A stretch of 61,035 bases of DNA from Planctomycetota bacterium (GCA_016872725.1 VGZC01000036.1:1-61035); one strand, 5' to 3'; shown: positions 41,097 through 50,641, counted from the stretch's first letter. Program-made: numbers and translations. The notes: generated by a model not told the origin, from the sequence alone.

Positions 41097-42623
41097 TCAA
41101 GACTCAACTGGACGAAATTGCCCCAGGCCAAAGTGGTTTGAGTGTCCGAAACTTGGAAATGGCATTGCGACCGGCTCGCCGAACTCGATGCGCAGGTTCA
41201 CGCCAACACGGCGATCTGGCTCAGCCTCAGCCTGCTGGGCCTGCTTCGACAAATGAACTTTGCAAATGTCCCATTCACTATCCGAGACCTGAATGCGTGC
41301 AATTGATATAGGCGTGATTGTCACGCCGTTTTCGACAAGGTTTCGCTCTAGCTGGTTTTCCGGGCTGTCGGCACCGCGAATGCGTCCCTCAGCGATCTTC
41401 TTGCGATACCAGTAGCGAGGCGGAACGTAGGGAGTCACCGACTCCCAGATTCTTGCACTTGAAGCCGAAGGCAAGTCTCGCTGCATTTCGAGAAACACGG
41501 GACGAGCGGGAAAGCGTCCACCAGCCCACCGTAAAGCACCAACCGACAAGAGAGCGTTCACTTCGCGTTGTGTAAAACCGTGGGCACACCACACCCTCAG
41601 CCTTTCTAGGGCGTTTCCGCTGGCATCTGGCTGGGGCAAATAAAAGGCATGATGGTGTCCGATCTCCAGGTCGTCTGGCCGATCATGGCCACTCAGCGCA
41701 TAGGAGGGGTCTCGGTTAATGCTGATGGCCGCGTTGCGGAAGAGTTCGGCAATCGAGACGACATGCTTAACAGGCACCGGGATGCGGCACTGCAACGAGA
41801 ATTCGAGATATCGGGCAACTATTCGCGTGTCACTTTGCTGCCGACGCGACGCTCTAGAGTGACGCACCACCCACCGCTGAGGCCAGCCATCGGGCATGCG
41901 ATACGAGTACCATGCCGTGCCATCGGGAAGCGGTTGGGGAGCATCAATCAGGTCTTGAACGAGATGCTTCCGGGCCATGCCGCTCCCGACTCCAGCATCT
42001 CGTCGCATCCAAAGATCGCTCGCCTGAAAGTCACTTGGATTGGGGCAGAAGACGTCACGGCAGTCGGCGCTGATTTGCCGGCAGGGCTGAGCTTCTTGCA
42101 GGACAACCCGTGCGTGCGGCTCGTTTACTGGCGTTTCATCTTCGACCGATACTTCGCAGATGGATTCAGCCCGCCCGAAATAGGTGATTCGCCCCGCGAT
42201 GTCAGAAACCACGGCGCGGATAATCGCCTTGGTTGCTCCGTCGACGCCTTCCAGCCACCATCGCACGATCACATCATCCCCGACTGCAACGAAGTGGTTC
42301 TCGTGGCGGACTCGCTTGTATTTGGCCAGCGCCATGTCGTCCTTGGCGGTCGCGCCAAAGTTGGGCTGGTAATGGATCGCTCGCGCGAAGCTCGCCTTGG
42401 GTAGGACAAATGTCGGGAGTTCGCGGCCAAGCGTTTCCAGCGTTTGGATTAGTTCAGGACTCGGTTCGCAGCCCGGATTAGCCTGGAACCATGCAGCCGC
42501 GATGGCGCGAAGCAGTCGCCACGGGCTGGGCGGCCACTCTGCTTCGGTGATCCGGGCGGGATTCTGCCCCCAGGGATGGGCGTAGAACCTGCCCCAGGGA
42601 AACGAGAGGCGAATTGTCAGCAC
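41097..42623 (-). CDS. csb2: Type I-G CRISPR-associated protein Csb2 (Cas5/Cas6, GSU0054 family)
   Basis: 508 residues from GTG 42623, 3 bases after the csb1 stop. The N terminus shows the family hallmark FYAHPWGQ followed by AEWPPSPWRLLRAI (residues 13-41), an RRM-like RAMP fold. The C-terminal half has a triple histidine (GHHHAFYLP, residues 322-330) that could belong to the crRNA-processing active site. In type I-U/I-G systems Csb2 combines the roles of Cas5 and Cas6: it binds and matures crRNA in Cascade. It is the last gene of the cas operon; no cas1, cas2 or cas4 follows. Confidence 0.9.
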   Translation of the reverse strand: MLTIRLSFPWGRFYAHPWGQNPARITEAEWPPSPWRLLRAIAAAWFQANPGCEPSPELIQTLETLGRELPTFVLPKASFARAIHYQPNFGATAKDDMALAKYKRVRHENHFVAVGDDVIVRWWLEGVDGATKAIIRAVVSDIAGRITYFGRAESICEVSVEDETPVNEPHARVVLQEAQPCRQISADCRDVFCPNPSDFQASDLWMRRDAGVGSGMARKHLVQDLIDAPQPLPDGTAWYSYRMPDGWPQRWVVRHSRASRRQQSDTRIVARYLEFSLQCRIPVPVKHVVSIAELFRNAAISINRDPSYALSGHDRPDDLEIGHHHAFYLPQPDASGNALERLRVWCAHGFTQREVNALLSVGALRWAGGRFPARPVFLEMQRDLPSASSARIWESVTPYVPPRYWYRKKIAEGRIRGADSPENQLERNLVENGVTITPISIARIQVSDSEWDICKVHLSKQAQQAEAEPDRRVGVNLRIEFGEPVAMPFPSFGHSNHFGLGQFRPVES

Positions 42624-42626
42624 GGC

Positions 42627-43727
42627 TCAGCCTCCGAATTCAAGGGTCAGTGGAGAGCGACCGGAGGGCAACATTGCCTTGGCGATCAAGCCCAGCAAGG
42701 AACCCTCCGCCGGCTTGTCCCCGTTTTTCCTCTCGCCATCAGCAATGATCTGATCGAACGGGAAGTCATGTGGGCTACGATCCTTCCACCTGGTCTTGTA
42801 CTTGACGGATTCGAGGACCAGATCGCATTCCGTGCGAAGTCGATGTCCGTCGCTCAGATCCTTCAGAAAGCGAGCGATCTTCCACAATGCGATGGCGACG
42901 AGCAAATTCCGCCGGCATCGCTGCGTTTCTTCATTGGCGGGTTCGGGCCCGACGGATAGCCCCGTCAATAATCCAACGTCGATGGCGAAGTTCGCTTGAA
43001 TCTTCTGCGCGACGATTCGTTCTTTGCGAAAGATCGCCTGACCAGCATCGCCCGTGCCAATCGGATCGATGCGAACGCCCGGAACCCCGACCGGCTGTGC
43101 GTTCAGGCCGACGATGCTGGCGGTCAATGCTCGCGGTGACCGCAACCCGACAAACGTCATAACGTTCTTGAGCGAGATTTGGAAACCGTGGATGAGCGAA
43201 AGCGGGTCCGATTCCATTGCGATACGGAAGATGCGCGGGACATTGGCGGCGGGGACGTTGTCTCCGGTGCCGTCAAGCTCACGTTTCACGTAGTCGACCA
43301 GCATCTCATCTTTCTTGAAGCCTGTCTTGACATCCTTGCCGTCCTTGTCCTTTTCATTGTCCTTGAACTTGGCCTTCATGATGTATTCGGAAGCGCACCG
43401 ATGGCCATCGAGCGTCGATGCCGTCATGAACCGGTTCCCCTTCATCACCCGGATGTGCGGCAGACCCGCGAGTTCCGGCAGGAGAGTGCCCTCGTACTTG
43501 TCGGCAACGCAGACTTCCTCTAATCGGTTGGCCATCGATGCTTCGGACTCAATCAGGCAGATCTGCCCGTGCTGGCCCGAGGGGTCGGGGTAGAAAACGG
43601 GGCCGATGTCCGGAAATCCCGTCGGCTGGATGCGCGGGTCGCCGTTGCTCGCGACGAGTTCCGCGGTGACATACAACCGCTTCGTCCCTTTGGGAATTGT
43701 GATCCCGCCGAATGAGAAATCTGTCAT
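42627..43727 (-). CDS. csb1: Type I-G CRISPR-associated RAMP protein Csb1 (Cas7, GSU0053 family)
   Basis: 366 residues from ATG 43727 (MTDFSFGG), chosen because AGGAG lies about 11 bases upstream; ATG at 43736 is only 2 bases from it, and a TTG at 43799 would overlap csx17. Family features are YVTAELVASNG... RIQPTGFPDIGPVFY, the LIESEASMANRLE block and DPLSLIHG. Csb1 is the Cas7 backbone subunit that polymerizes along the crRNA spacer. Its gene lies 14 bases after csx17 and 3 bases before csb2, all co-transcribed. Confidence 0.9.
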   Translation of the reverse strand: MTDFSFGGITIPKGTKRLYVTAELVASNGDPRIQPTGFPDIGPVFYPDPSGQHGQICLIESEASMANRLEEVCVADKYEGTLLPELAGLPHIRVMKGNRFMTASTLDGHRCASEYIMKAKFKDNEKDKDGKDVKTGFKKDEMLVDYVKRELDGTGDNVPAANVPRIFRIAMESDPLSLIHGFQISLKNVMTFVGLRSPRALTASIVGLNAQPVGVPGVRIDPIGTGDAGQAIFRKERIVAQKIQANFAIDVGLLTGLSVGPEPANEETQRCRRNLLVAIALWKIARFLKDLSDGHRLRTECDLVLESVKYKTRWKDRSPHDFPFDQIIADGERKNGDKPAEGSLLGLIAKAMLPSGRSPLTLEFGG

Positions 43728-43741
43728 GTTTTGCATTGCTC

Positions 43742-46552
43742 CTATTTGATTGTCTGGGGGAGGGTGATGGAACGGACCAGCGTCGAGCGGTCGCGCCAAT
43801 CCAGCGGAATCAGGACTGCAGCCGCCAGCCGGCGTGCGGAATCGACATCGACGATGAGAGACTCGGTAACTTGCACGACATCGCGGCCAGCCAACCTCGG
43901 TTTCTCGCGCCGACTCTCTTCGCCGTAGGGATTGGGCACTGCGACGATTGCCAAACGGTGCAGTGCATCTACCGTGGCGGCCGTAGCCATTCGCGGTTCC
44001 TGGCGGGATAGAAGGGCGATGGTTCGTTGCACCTTGGCGCGCGGTCCGGTCTGCTCGACAGCCTTATTTGGTTCCGCCCGTGGCAGGTCGCTGGCGACTT
44101 CCAGCAGGGAGCGAACCGCTGCGTAGGCTACCGGCACCGGATCGAGTTCTTCCTGGCCAGATTCTTGGCGATCATTGATTTCGGTACGCCTGACGGAAGG
44201 CCGCCAGTCGATCAAGCTCAGCGCCTCGACAAGTCTGGCGATCCGCCGGTCGTCGAGTTCCCCGCGGAGGAACGCGAGAATTGTTCGCAATCTGGCACTG
44301 CATCTACCGACGAAGGCAGGCCGGACATCTTTGGCCGAGTCCAGCACCCTGCGAGCAAGCACCGATGACAGATCGCGAGCAAGGTCGATCCCACTCCAGA
44401 CGGCCTGGGAAGACGGCGGGTCGGGCAAGTACCAGCCGTTTTGCTTGCGCCGCAAGGGCACCAGCGAGCCTAGGAATGGCTCGACTTCGGAGTACGTTCC
44501 ATCGGGCTGCTTCTCATGCCCACGAATGGAGGCCAGAGCGCGGGCGATCTCGAACTCCGGATCGCACTCCAGATCGAGCAATGCTACTGACCAGTCTTCG
44601 CAGCGTAGGGGCGGAACAAAGGTGACACGCCCGCCGCCGACCTTTTCACGGAGTGATTTGGAGCGGGCGAGCTGCGAATTGAGCGTCGCCAGGCTGCACA
44701 AGACCTCGACAATCTTGCTGGCACTCGGTTCAGCGGCAGCCGTCTCAATCGCTTCCAGGACCGGCGCTCGCAGCGGATGCAAGTCGGATTTCCGTTCGCG
44801 GTTGAACTCAAACTGATCGAGGAATCCAGATGCATCAACCGGGGCCAGGAGTTCATTCAAGACGCCCGCCATCGCGGTGCCGGAACTTGGTACAAATCGT
44901 CCTGCCGTGGTCCACGGCACATTGGCCCCTTTGAGCCGGAACTGAAACTCCTGAAATGCAAAGAAGCCGGCGTCAACTCCCTGCGAACGAATCGCGCGTG
45001 CGAAGTCGCTGGAAAACCGGCAATCCCTACCGGGCAGCCGAGCCTGGCAATCGAGGATGAACGATTGAAGTTCACCAAAAGGCGTAGGTTGAGTCCAAAT
45101 GGGTAACCAGAATGACGATCCCACACGCAATGACTTCCCTTGCTCGTCGGTCATCGTCTCCGCCCCCTCGAAGACAAACGGGAACGCTGCGCGTGAGCGG
45201 GAACGAGCGCTCAGCGTCTTCGAAGTCGCACCGCGCATTGCCAGTGCGCCTTCGACGGCCAGCAAGTAGTCCAGGGGGCAAAACGGAAAATCCTCCGTCA
45301 CCCAGTCGGTTCCCTGGTTGTAGCTCTTGATCGCATCGGGGAAGAAGGGCGTCCCCTTGCCTCTCCGATCACCCGCGGCAATGCCGCTGCCAACGAGTCG
45401 ACCGCCAAACAGGCTCGCCTCCGTCAATGGCGACGGATTCTTCCGAAAGGTCGCGAAGTAGTCCCAGAAGTTGAGGAAGATGTCCGCATTGACTTTATCG
45501 CCGGGACGCCCGCGCCGAACGAAGAGAGGGTTGTCGTTCTGCTGGCTGATATGCAGGGCGCAGAGCGCATCAAACGATTCGGCCACGGCGTCTGGCAGTT
45601 GATCTCGGTATCGAAGAAATACATCCTCGCCGGCAGAATCCTCGTCGCCAGTTCCTTGCAAGCTGTCCACATATTGTCGAGCCAGCTCCAGACATCTTTG
45701 GAACCCCTGATCGCCGGACAGCAGCTTTGCGGCATTGGGAAGCACGCCGTCTTTCTTGCCGCTCTCTTTGGCAACAATGGTCACCTTAAGGGGGCCGTTG
45801 GACGGTTGCGTTTCTGTGTTGTCACCAGGATTCGGATCATTCGATGCATTGGTGAAGGAAGCATTGAAATCCAAGACAAGCTGCTCGACGCTCGGCCGAA
45901 TGGATGAATCGGTTGAAAACTTCAGTAGGCCGTCTTTGGACAACTTCTTGTCTTTCTTGAAGCCCAACTCCGCCAATACCTCAGCTTGTTGCTCACGGAA
46001 CTCCTCCAAGGCGCCGATGCCAGACGCAATTGTGACTTCTGTTGTGACCCTGCCGCGTGCTTGTTTCTCCTTATGAGAGCAGACGAGACCGGCGTCCATC
46101 GCCCGTTGCCGCAGGTCATCCAGATTTGCCGTATCTGAAACTGTGAACACAATAGCCCCGGCCTTTGAGAGCTTCTTGGTTGCTTTCAGGCCGCTCGCTT
46201 CGAGCACCGCTTCGTTGTCCGCCCGAAACTTACTGACATCACCAGACCTGCACGAGATCGTCACTTCGATCTTGTCGGTTACCCCCCCGCTCTTGTTCCA
46301 GGCAGCGATGATTGGAGTCGGCCGATATTTCTCGGCAAAAAACCTCACGAGGCTCGCGGCGTCAGGATAGCGGGCCGAGCGGATCATAAATGCTGCGCTG
46401 TCGGGGTTCCACCAGCCTTCAACGTTTGGATCGCAGTCCTCCGGGGCAGCGCAGGTCGAAATCGCCCGCAGGACGCCGATGGCCTTCAATGCATGGCCAA
46501 GTACGTCATGCCGGCACCCGTTCAATGAAATTGGCTCGAGTTTGGTCGTCAT
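43742..46552 (-). CDS. csx17: Type I-G CRISPR large subunit Csx17 (Cas8u)
   Basis: 936 residues. The N terminus ISLNGCRHDVLGHALKAIGV is the typical Csx17 opening, and FLNFWDYFA, SLFGGRLVGSGIAAGDRRGK and CPLDYLLAVEGALAMRGA follow the family pattern. The large subunit recognizes the PAM and binds the non-target strand in Cascade. An unusual insertion near the N terminus holds two related segments, about residues 95-155 and 170-230, each with EVTI, a SG, FR, VL, a Gly-Lys-Lys core and KLSK-Gly. Start ATG 46552 overlaps the cas3 stop by 4 bases. Confidence 0.88.
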   Translation of the reverse strand: MTTKLEPISLNGCRHDVLGHALKAIGVLRAISTCAAPEDCDPNVEGWWNPDSAAFMIRSARYPDAASLVRFFAEKYRPTPIIAAWNKSGGVTDKIEVTISCRSGDVSKFRADNEAVLEASGLKATKKLSKAGAIVFTVSDTANLDDLRQRAMDAGLVCSHKEKQARGRVTTEVTIASGIGALEEFREQQAEVLAELGFKKDKKLSKDGLLKFSTDSSIRPSVEQLVLDFNASFTNASNDPNPGDNTETQPSNGPLKVTIVAKESGKKDGVLPNAAKLLSGDQGFQRCLELARQYVDSLQGTGDEDSAGEDVFLRYRDQLPDAVAESFDALCALHISQQNDNPLFVRRGRPGDKVNADIFLNFWDYFATFRKNPSPLTEASLFGGRLVGSGIAAGDRRGKGTPFFPDAIKSYNQGTDWVTEDFPFCPLDYLLAVEGALAMRGATSKTLSARSRSRAAFPFVFEGAETMTDEQGKSLRVGSSFWLPIWTQPTPFGELQSFILDCQARLPGRDCRFSSDFARAIRSQGVDAGFFAFQEFQFRLKGANVPWTTAGRFVPSSGTAMAGVLNELLAPVDASGFLDQFEFNRERKSDLHPLRAPVLEAIETAAAEPSASKIVEVLCSLATLNSQLARSKSLREKVGGGRVTFVPPLRCEDWSVALLDLECDPEFEIARALASIRGHEKQPDGTYSEVEPFLGSLVPLRRKQNGWYLPDPPSSQAVWSGIDLARDLSSVLARRVLDSAKDVRPAFVGRCSARLRTILAFLRGELDDRRIARLVEALSLIDWRPSVRRTEINDRQESGQEELDPVPVAYAAVRSLLEVASDLPRAEPNKAVEQTGPRAKVQRTIALLSRQEPRMATAATVDALHRLAIVAVPNPYGEESRREKPRLAGRDVVQVTESLIVDVDSARRLAAAVLIPLDWRDRSTLVRSITLPQTIK

Positions 46553-49392
46553 TCCAAACCTCCCACAGGAACTGCGGTGACAGGCACCGCGGCAGCGATT
46601 CCGGGCGACGCGATCACCACGTCCGTTCTTGGCTCGGCACTAGCGCGGCAATCAGCAGCCCGTAACAGCGCTTCGTAGTAGGCCAGACGAAATGGCCCGA
46701 AGTGTTCCAGCAATCGCAACACCGTTCGCGTCCAGCCTTCCTGGCCATCCGACGACCGCCCCATTTGACGGCTGGCGATGGAAAGTGCCTCGGTCGGCGG
46801 CAATGTGTGGGAATTGATCGAGAATCCGGGAACGGCGGTTCCCTCGCGAATTCCCCGAACCTCGTCTGGACCACGGCGAATGCGCCGTGGATCGCGAGGC
46901 AACTCGTCGCGAAGAACTTTCCGCACATGACCGTGGTGAGCCATCACCAGGTATTCCGCAAGCAGCGCGTAAATGGATGGATCGCGTCCAACGCGCCGAT
47001 GGTGCTGACGCAGCGCCAGCGCCGAGGCAACTTCGTGCCGCAGCTTCGGGGCAAATGCACGCCGAAGATCTCGGATCGCCCGATACAAATCAGCCGCCGA
47101 CAGCCCGCCCAATTGAGGACTCTCCGAAAACGAGAACTTGCCGATTGGAGCGATGCTGCGCGGCCAGGCAAGGCCAGCCTTGATCGCCAATAGTCGCGTA
47201 GCTGCCTGCCACCGGCGAACTGCTTTTCCATAATCGTGCCATACAATGGCCTCATCGAAGGCAGCACAGAGTTCCTTGTCATCAAGGGCCAGAGCCACTC
47301 GGATGGCGTTCCAGCCGGATTGCACGTCGGAAGTATGCGCCCCGATACTTTGCCATCCGCGTTCGAGACCGGAGAGAAGATTCTCATCCGTTGGTCGACT
47401 CAAGGGCTTATATAGATCAGAAACATGTGCATTCGGGTCGCCAGTCCCAGTCCAACCCAGCGCGTCGCTATATCCACCGGCGCGAGTCGGAAGCAGGAGT
47501 GTCGCCCCCGGAAGTACGCTATCGCGCGTTGCCGGTTGCCAGCCACGTTCACGACCCTGCCAGACGAATCCCTTATACCACGTACTCAACCCGCCCTTAC
47601 CAATCACTTGCCAGACAGGTATTTGGCAAATTTCGTGACGGCCGATATCGAAGTCGTACGGTGGGACATTTCCTTCCCATTCGCGCCACACAACGTAGAT
47701 GTCCGTCTCTGGGTCGATTCCTCGCACAAAAGGCGAGACATCGGTGTATCCCAGCGACAGGTTGGAATCGGTGTCGAAGAAATCCAGTAGTTCATGTTGT
47801 TGCAGCGAGTATGCCGGCGGCGGCAAAGCGTCGTCGAGAGCCGACCGAAGCTGTGTACCGAGTTTGGCGGGACTGGCGTCGCTGACACCCTCGAGATATT
47901 TCCGCGCCGCCTCGCACTCAGTCCGGTCATAGGGCAGGTATGCGCGAGTAACCGCCTTCTCGTGCTTCTCCTTCTCCTCCTTCGTCTGCTTGGTTGGCGG
48001 CGGAGGAAGTGGTACGCCCAGAACCACTGCACACGGCGTCCAGCCGTAGGCAATCTGACCATCGTGCCCGAACTCACCAGCACGGTTCAGCCGGCCGAGC
48101 CGCTGAACGATACTTGGAAGTGGTGCGATTTCAGTCCAAAGGATGGCCGAGGAAAGATCGACACCAGCCTCGACGACCTGGGTGGCTACAACGATCTGCC
48201 CCACCTTCGCGTCGAGTTTGTCTTTGAGGCGATCTTGCTGCCGAGCGCGATCCGGGGGACGGAAGCGTGAGTGCAGGAGGACCAATGAATTTGCGGCATC
48301 CTCTCCCAGCATGCTGGAAAGGGCAGCTTGGATCGCTCGTGCGCGATCAACCGTATTGCAGATGATGAGTGTGCGGCGGGGAATCTCCGGCGGTGCAGCA
48401 GCCAGAGCCTGTAGCATCTCTTGGTGGCGCGAAACGATCCGTTCGGCAGCGTTTCCATCCTCAAGCGACCAGGATGGTTGACACTTAAGCTGCTTCGTCG
48501 CCAGACGTCGCTGGCCAAGCACGCCCTGCTTGTCATTTTTTTCCTCAGGAGACAATTCAAACACGAAATCCGAAGATCGCCTGTCGCCGTCCGGCGCGCG
48601 CCAATCACGAGTGGTGAGCAGCCTTCGGCTTGCCGTTGCAGACATGTACCAAGACACGCATGGACGCTCCGTGCCGAAGTACGATGTTCCTTTGATTTCC
48701 TCACTGCGAAACGCCTCCAACTGCAATCCGGTCGCCAGCCCAGGGCCCATCAACTGGACTTCATCAAATACCCACAAACAGTCGTTATTCAGTAGCCCGA
48801 ATTCGATTGGCCATCGCGGCCGTCTGGCGGCGTAGCCTCGATTCAACGCCCTCGACAGGAGCATGTCCTGCGTGCCGATCAGAATGGCGTCCCGCTCGGG
48901 CCAGAGTGCCCAATCGGTTCGGTCCTCACCACCCATCAACAGATGAATGGCGATTCGATTGGTTCCTTGATCGCCGTGCTCGTTGCTCCAGCCCGCGGGC
49001 TTATCGTTCGATGGCTCGGGTTCGTAGCTCGTCAGTCGGGATGACCGCATCGGCAATCCGTCACCGCCGGTGTTCTCCCAGATCGCCTTGCCAGCGAGCA
49101 ATCCCAGCCGGTCCAGCCAGCGCACGGCTTCGCCGAACGTCTGTTCCACGAGAACCCGCATCGGCAGGCAATAGACGAGGCGACGTGGAGTTTGCCTGCG
49201 GATCGACTCATCAGCGAAACGCCGTCGCCACAGCCAAGCGAGGAAGGCGGCGGCGGTCTTTCCGAGTCCGGTCGGGACCGTGAGTAGCCGACTTTCACTT
49301 TTTCCTTGCGTCGCCAATCGTTCTTGGTAGTCGTGGGGCGCAGCAACCTCCGTCGCATGAGCAAACAGGCTACTAAAGTTGTCGATGGACAT
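46549..49392 (-). CDS. cas3: Type I-G CRISPR helicase-nuclease Cas3 with C-terminal HD domain
   Basis: 947 residues from ATG 49392 (MSIDNFSSLFAHATE); an upstream ATG at 49443 is less likely. Helicase motifs are complete: Walker A PTGLGKT (to residue 46), Walker B variant DEVQ (210-213), motif III SATA (251-254) and motif VI QRLGRLNRAGEF (429-440). The HD nuclease is at the C terminus, with HD at 718-719 (WHDYGK), H785 and H818/H819, the domain order known for subtype I-U/I-G rather than the N-terminal HD of most Cas3 proteins. All core residues look intact, so target DNA degradation is predicted to be possible. It is the first cas gene of the operon. Confidence 0.92.
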   Translation of the reverse strand: MSIDNFSSLFAHATEVAAPHDYQERLATQGKSESRLLTVPTGLGKTAAAFLAWLWRRRFADESIRRQTPRRLVYCLPMRVLVEQTFGEAVRWLDRLGLLAGKAIWENTGGDGLPMRSSRLTSYEPEPSNDKPAGWSNEHGDQGTNRIAIHLLMGGEDRTDWALWPERDAILIGTQDMLLSRALNRGYAARRPRWPIEFGLLNNDCLWVFDEVQLMGPGLATGLQLEAFRSEEIKGTSYFGTERPCVSWYMSATASRRLLTTRDWRAPDGDRRSSDFVFELSPEEKNDKQGVLGQRRLATKQLKCQPSWSLEDGNAAERIVSRHQEMLQALAAAPPEIPRRTLIICNTVDRARAIQAALSSMLGEDAANSLVLLHSRFRPPDRARQQDRLKDKLDAKVGQIVVATQVVEAGVDLSSAILWTEIAPLPSIVQRLGRLNRAGEFGHDGQIAYGWTPCAVVLGVPLPPPPTKQTKEEKEKHEKAVTRAYLPYDRTECEAARKYLEGVSDASPAKLGTQLRSALDDALPPPAYSLQQHELLDFFDTDSNLSLGYTDVSPFVRGIDPETDIYVVWREWEGNVPPYDFDIGRHEICQIPVWQVIGKGGLSTWYKGFVWQGRERGWQPATRDSVLPGATLLLPTRAGGYSDALGWTGTGDPNAHVSDLYKPLSRPTDENLLSGLERGWQSIGAHTSDVQSGWNAIRVALALDDKELCAAFDEAIVWHDYGKAVRRWQAATRLLAIKAGLAWPRSIAPIGKFSFSESPQLGGLSAADLYRAIRDLRRAFAPKLRHEVASALALRQHHRRVGRDPSIYALLAEYLVMAHHGHVRKVLRDELPRDPRRIRRGPDEVRGIREGTAVPGFSINSHTLPPTEALSIASRQMGRSSDGQEGWTRTVLRLLEHFGPFRLAYYEALLRAADCRASAEPRTDVVIASPGIAAAVPVTAVPVGGLE

Positions 49393-49459
49393 CTCTCGTT
49401 CTCGCGCCACCAGAAACTTCCCGGTTACTTTTCCACAACCCAATCAGCGTAACCACGGC

Positions 49460-49480
49460 GTTGGACACCTTTGGTCCAAC
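49460..49480. promoter_or_regulatory. Operator-like inverted repeat upstream of cas3
   Basis: GTTGGAC (49460-49466) and GTCCAAC (49474-49480) form a perfect 7-bp inverted repeat with a 7-base spacer, centred about 78 bases before the cas3 start and just after the HTH gene. Its size fits a dimeric regulator site; the nearby HTH protein is a candidate binder by proximity only. Confidence 0.45.
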
Positions 49481-49524
49481 CTCCGGAACAATTCTCTCAT
49501 TCTCTGCCGCCTGTCGTTCCCTGG

Positions 49525-49740
49525 TCATTTGATCTTTCGCTTCCTTTGCGTGGTTCCACTGGCGGCGACCTTTCGAAGGAACTTGTCGAGGTCGGTTCTA
49601 AGGAACAATCGGTAGCCGTTGGCCGGATTGCGATGAACTGGAATCTTCCCGGCCTCCGACCACGCCCGCAGCGTATTTTGCGAGACGCCGAGGATCTCGG
49701 CTGCCTCCGCAGTCTTCACGTAGTCACTGAGCTTGGTCAT
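49525..49740 (-). CDS. MerR-like/excisionase-type helix-turn-helix protein
   Basis: 71 residues. DYVKTAEAAEILGVSQNTLRAWSEAGKIPVHRNPANGYRLF is a complete winged MerR/excisionase-type DNA-binding domain (residues 6-50), followed by a helix and a basic tail RKRKIK. It has no effector domain, so it is a small DNA-binding protein: either an excisionase helping the serine recombinase or a transcriptional regulator of the cas genes 132 bases downstream. The start ATG 49740 has AGAGG 9 bases upstream. It is the first gene of the minus-strand cas group. Confidence 0.8.
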   Translation of the reverse strand: MTKLSDYVKTAEAAEILGVSQNTLRAWSEAGKIPVHRNPANGYRLFLRTDLDKFLRKVAASGTTQRKRKIK

Positions 49741-49945
49741 CGAAAGATGCCTCTTGCGCCTCGCGGAAAACCTCCTGAGTTTAACAAAGTCTCCAGCATG
49801 GGCCTAGCTGCACAGAATCCCCGAAAATCCAGATCGAATTCGTCGCCGGACGACTTGCTGCGGGCGGGAATTGCTGGCTCATGTGTCACTGTCGCCGGGG
49901 GATTGGCCCCTGGCGGAAACGTACCGCAAGACAAAAGGACGAACG

Positions 49946-50278
49946 ATGAAGACCAAGAAGATCGCGACGAAGAAGGCGACCGCGAAGACCGCCAAGACGA
50001 AGGCGGCGAAGCCCGCGAAGGCGACGGCGAAGTCGGATGGCAAGAAGCTGAGCCAGATCGAGGCGGCGCTCGCGGTGCTGGCCAAGGCCGGCGAACCCAT
50101 GAACTGCAAGGCGATGGTCGAGGCGATGGCCAAGCAGGGACTGTGGAACAGTCCAGGCGGCGCGACGCCCGACGCGACGCTTTACGCCTCGATTCTTCGG
50201 GACATCAACACCAAGGGCAAAGAGGCCCGCTTCAAGAAGGTCGACCGGGGCCAGTTCGCCTTGGCCGGCCGCAAGTAG
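49946..50278 (+). CDS. HARE-HTH winged-helix DNA-binding protein with lysine-rich N terminus
   Basis: 110 residues. An N-terminal Lys/Ala/Thr-rich histone H1-like stretch (residues 1-38) precedes a HARE-HTH domain (LSQIEAALAVLAKAGEPMNC... QGLWNSPGGATPDATLYASI... FKKVDRGQFAL). HARE-HTH domains occur in bacterial RNA polymerase delta, restriction enzymes and eukaryotic chromatin proteins. The start ATG 49946 follows AAAAGGAC. It opens a + strand operon of small genes leading to the recombinase, and likely compacts or regulates DNA of the element. Confidence 0.8.
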   Translation: MKTKKIATKKATAKTAKTKAAKPAKATAKSDGKKLSQIEAALAVLAKAGEPMNCKAMVEAMAKQGLWNSPGGATPDATLYASILRDINTKGKEARFKKVDRGQFALAGRK

Positions 50279-50290
50279 GAGGACCAACCC

Positions 50291-50467
50291 ATGACGACGT
50301 CGATGCAAGTTGCCGACGCCATCCGAAAGGTGACCGCTGCCATGCAGGCCGAACTCGAAACGGGCCGGCGGTCGACGCACCTGGACGCCAACGACCTAGT
50401 CGAGGTGCTGTTGGCGGTCGCGGATGAGCTGGACCCGCCCTTCTCGGACGACAAACGCAACGGGTAA
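50291..50467 (+). CDS. Small acidic helical protein of unknown function
   Basis: 58 residues from ATG 50291 to TAA 50467, with a strong AGGAGG 10 bases upstream. The sequence begins MTTSMQVADAIRKVTAAMQA and continues LDANDLVEVLLAVADELDPP, predicting two helices. It is too short to classify. The strong ribosome-binding site and position 12 bases after the HARE-HTH gene support it as real. It is followed by a hairpin-box element. Confidence 0.6.
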   Translation: MTTSMQVADAIRKVTAAMQAELETGRRSTHLDANDLVEVLLAVADELDPPFSDDKRNG

Positions 50468-50490
50468 CGCCCGCCGCGCCGTCGCCCAAC

Positions 50491-50535
50491 GAGGCCCCGC
50501 TCTGGGGCCTCGTCTTACGGTTGAACCGTGCGTTC
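50491..50535 (+). repeat. Hairpin plus conserved 22-base box, copy 1
   Basis: An 8-bp stem GAGGCCCC/GGGGCCTC with a 5-base loop (50491-50511) is followed by the box CTTACGGTTGAACCGTGCGT plus TC (50514-50535). Copy 2 at 50904-50948 has the same stem length, loop length and box with two substitutions. It lies after a small gene and may terminate transcription or be a regulator/recombinase site. Confidence 0.6.
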
Positions 50536-50641
50536 TGAAACTTCGCGCCAACGCCTTGCATTCGTTCCGCACCGCTGGCTCAGTGTCACTCCCGTTCGCG
50601 GATGACCCGCGACGGGCACCACGCAACCAGGAGCCAGAACG

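Noticed and set aside
41085-49800. Multi-repeat CRISPR array near the cas genes
   Set aside because: No regularly spaced direct repeats were seen in the gaps of the cas operon or on either side of it; only one palindromic unit exists.
49737-49934. 65-codon minus-strand frame upstream of the HTH gene
   Set aside because: Overlaps the HTH start in another frame and has no ribosome-binding site.
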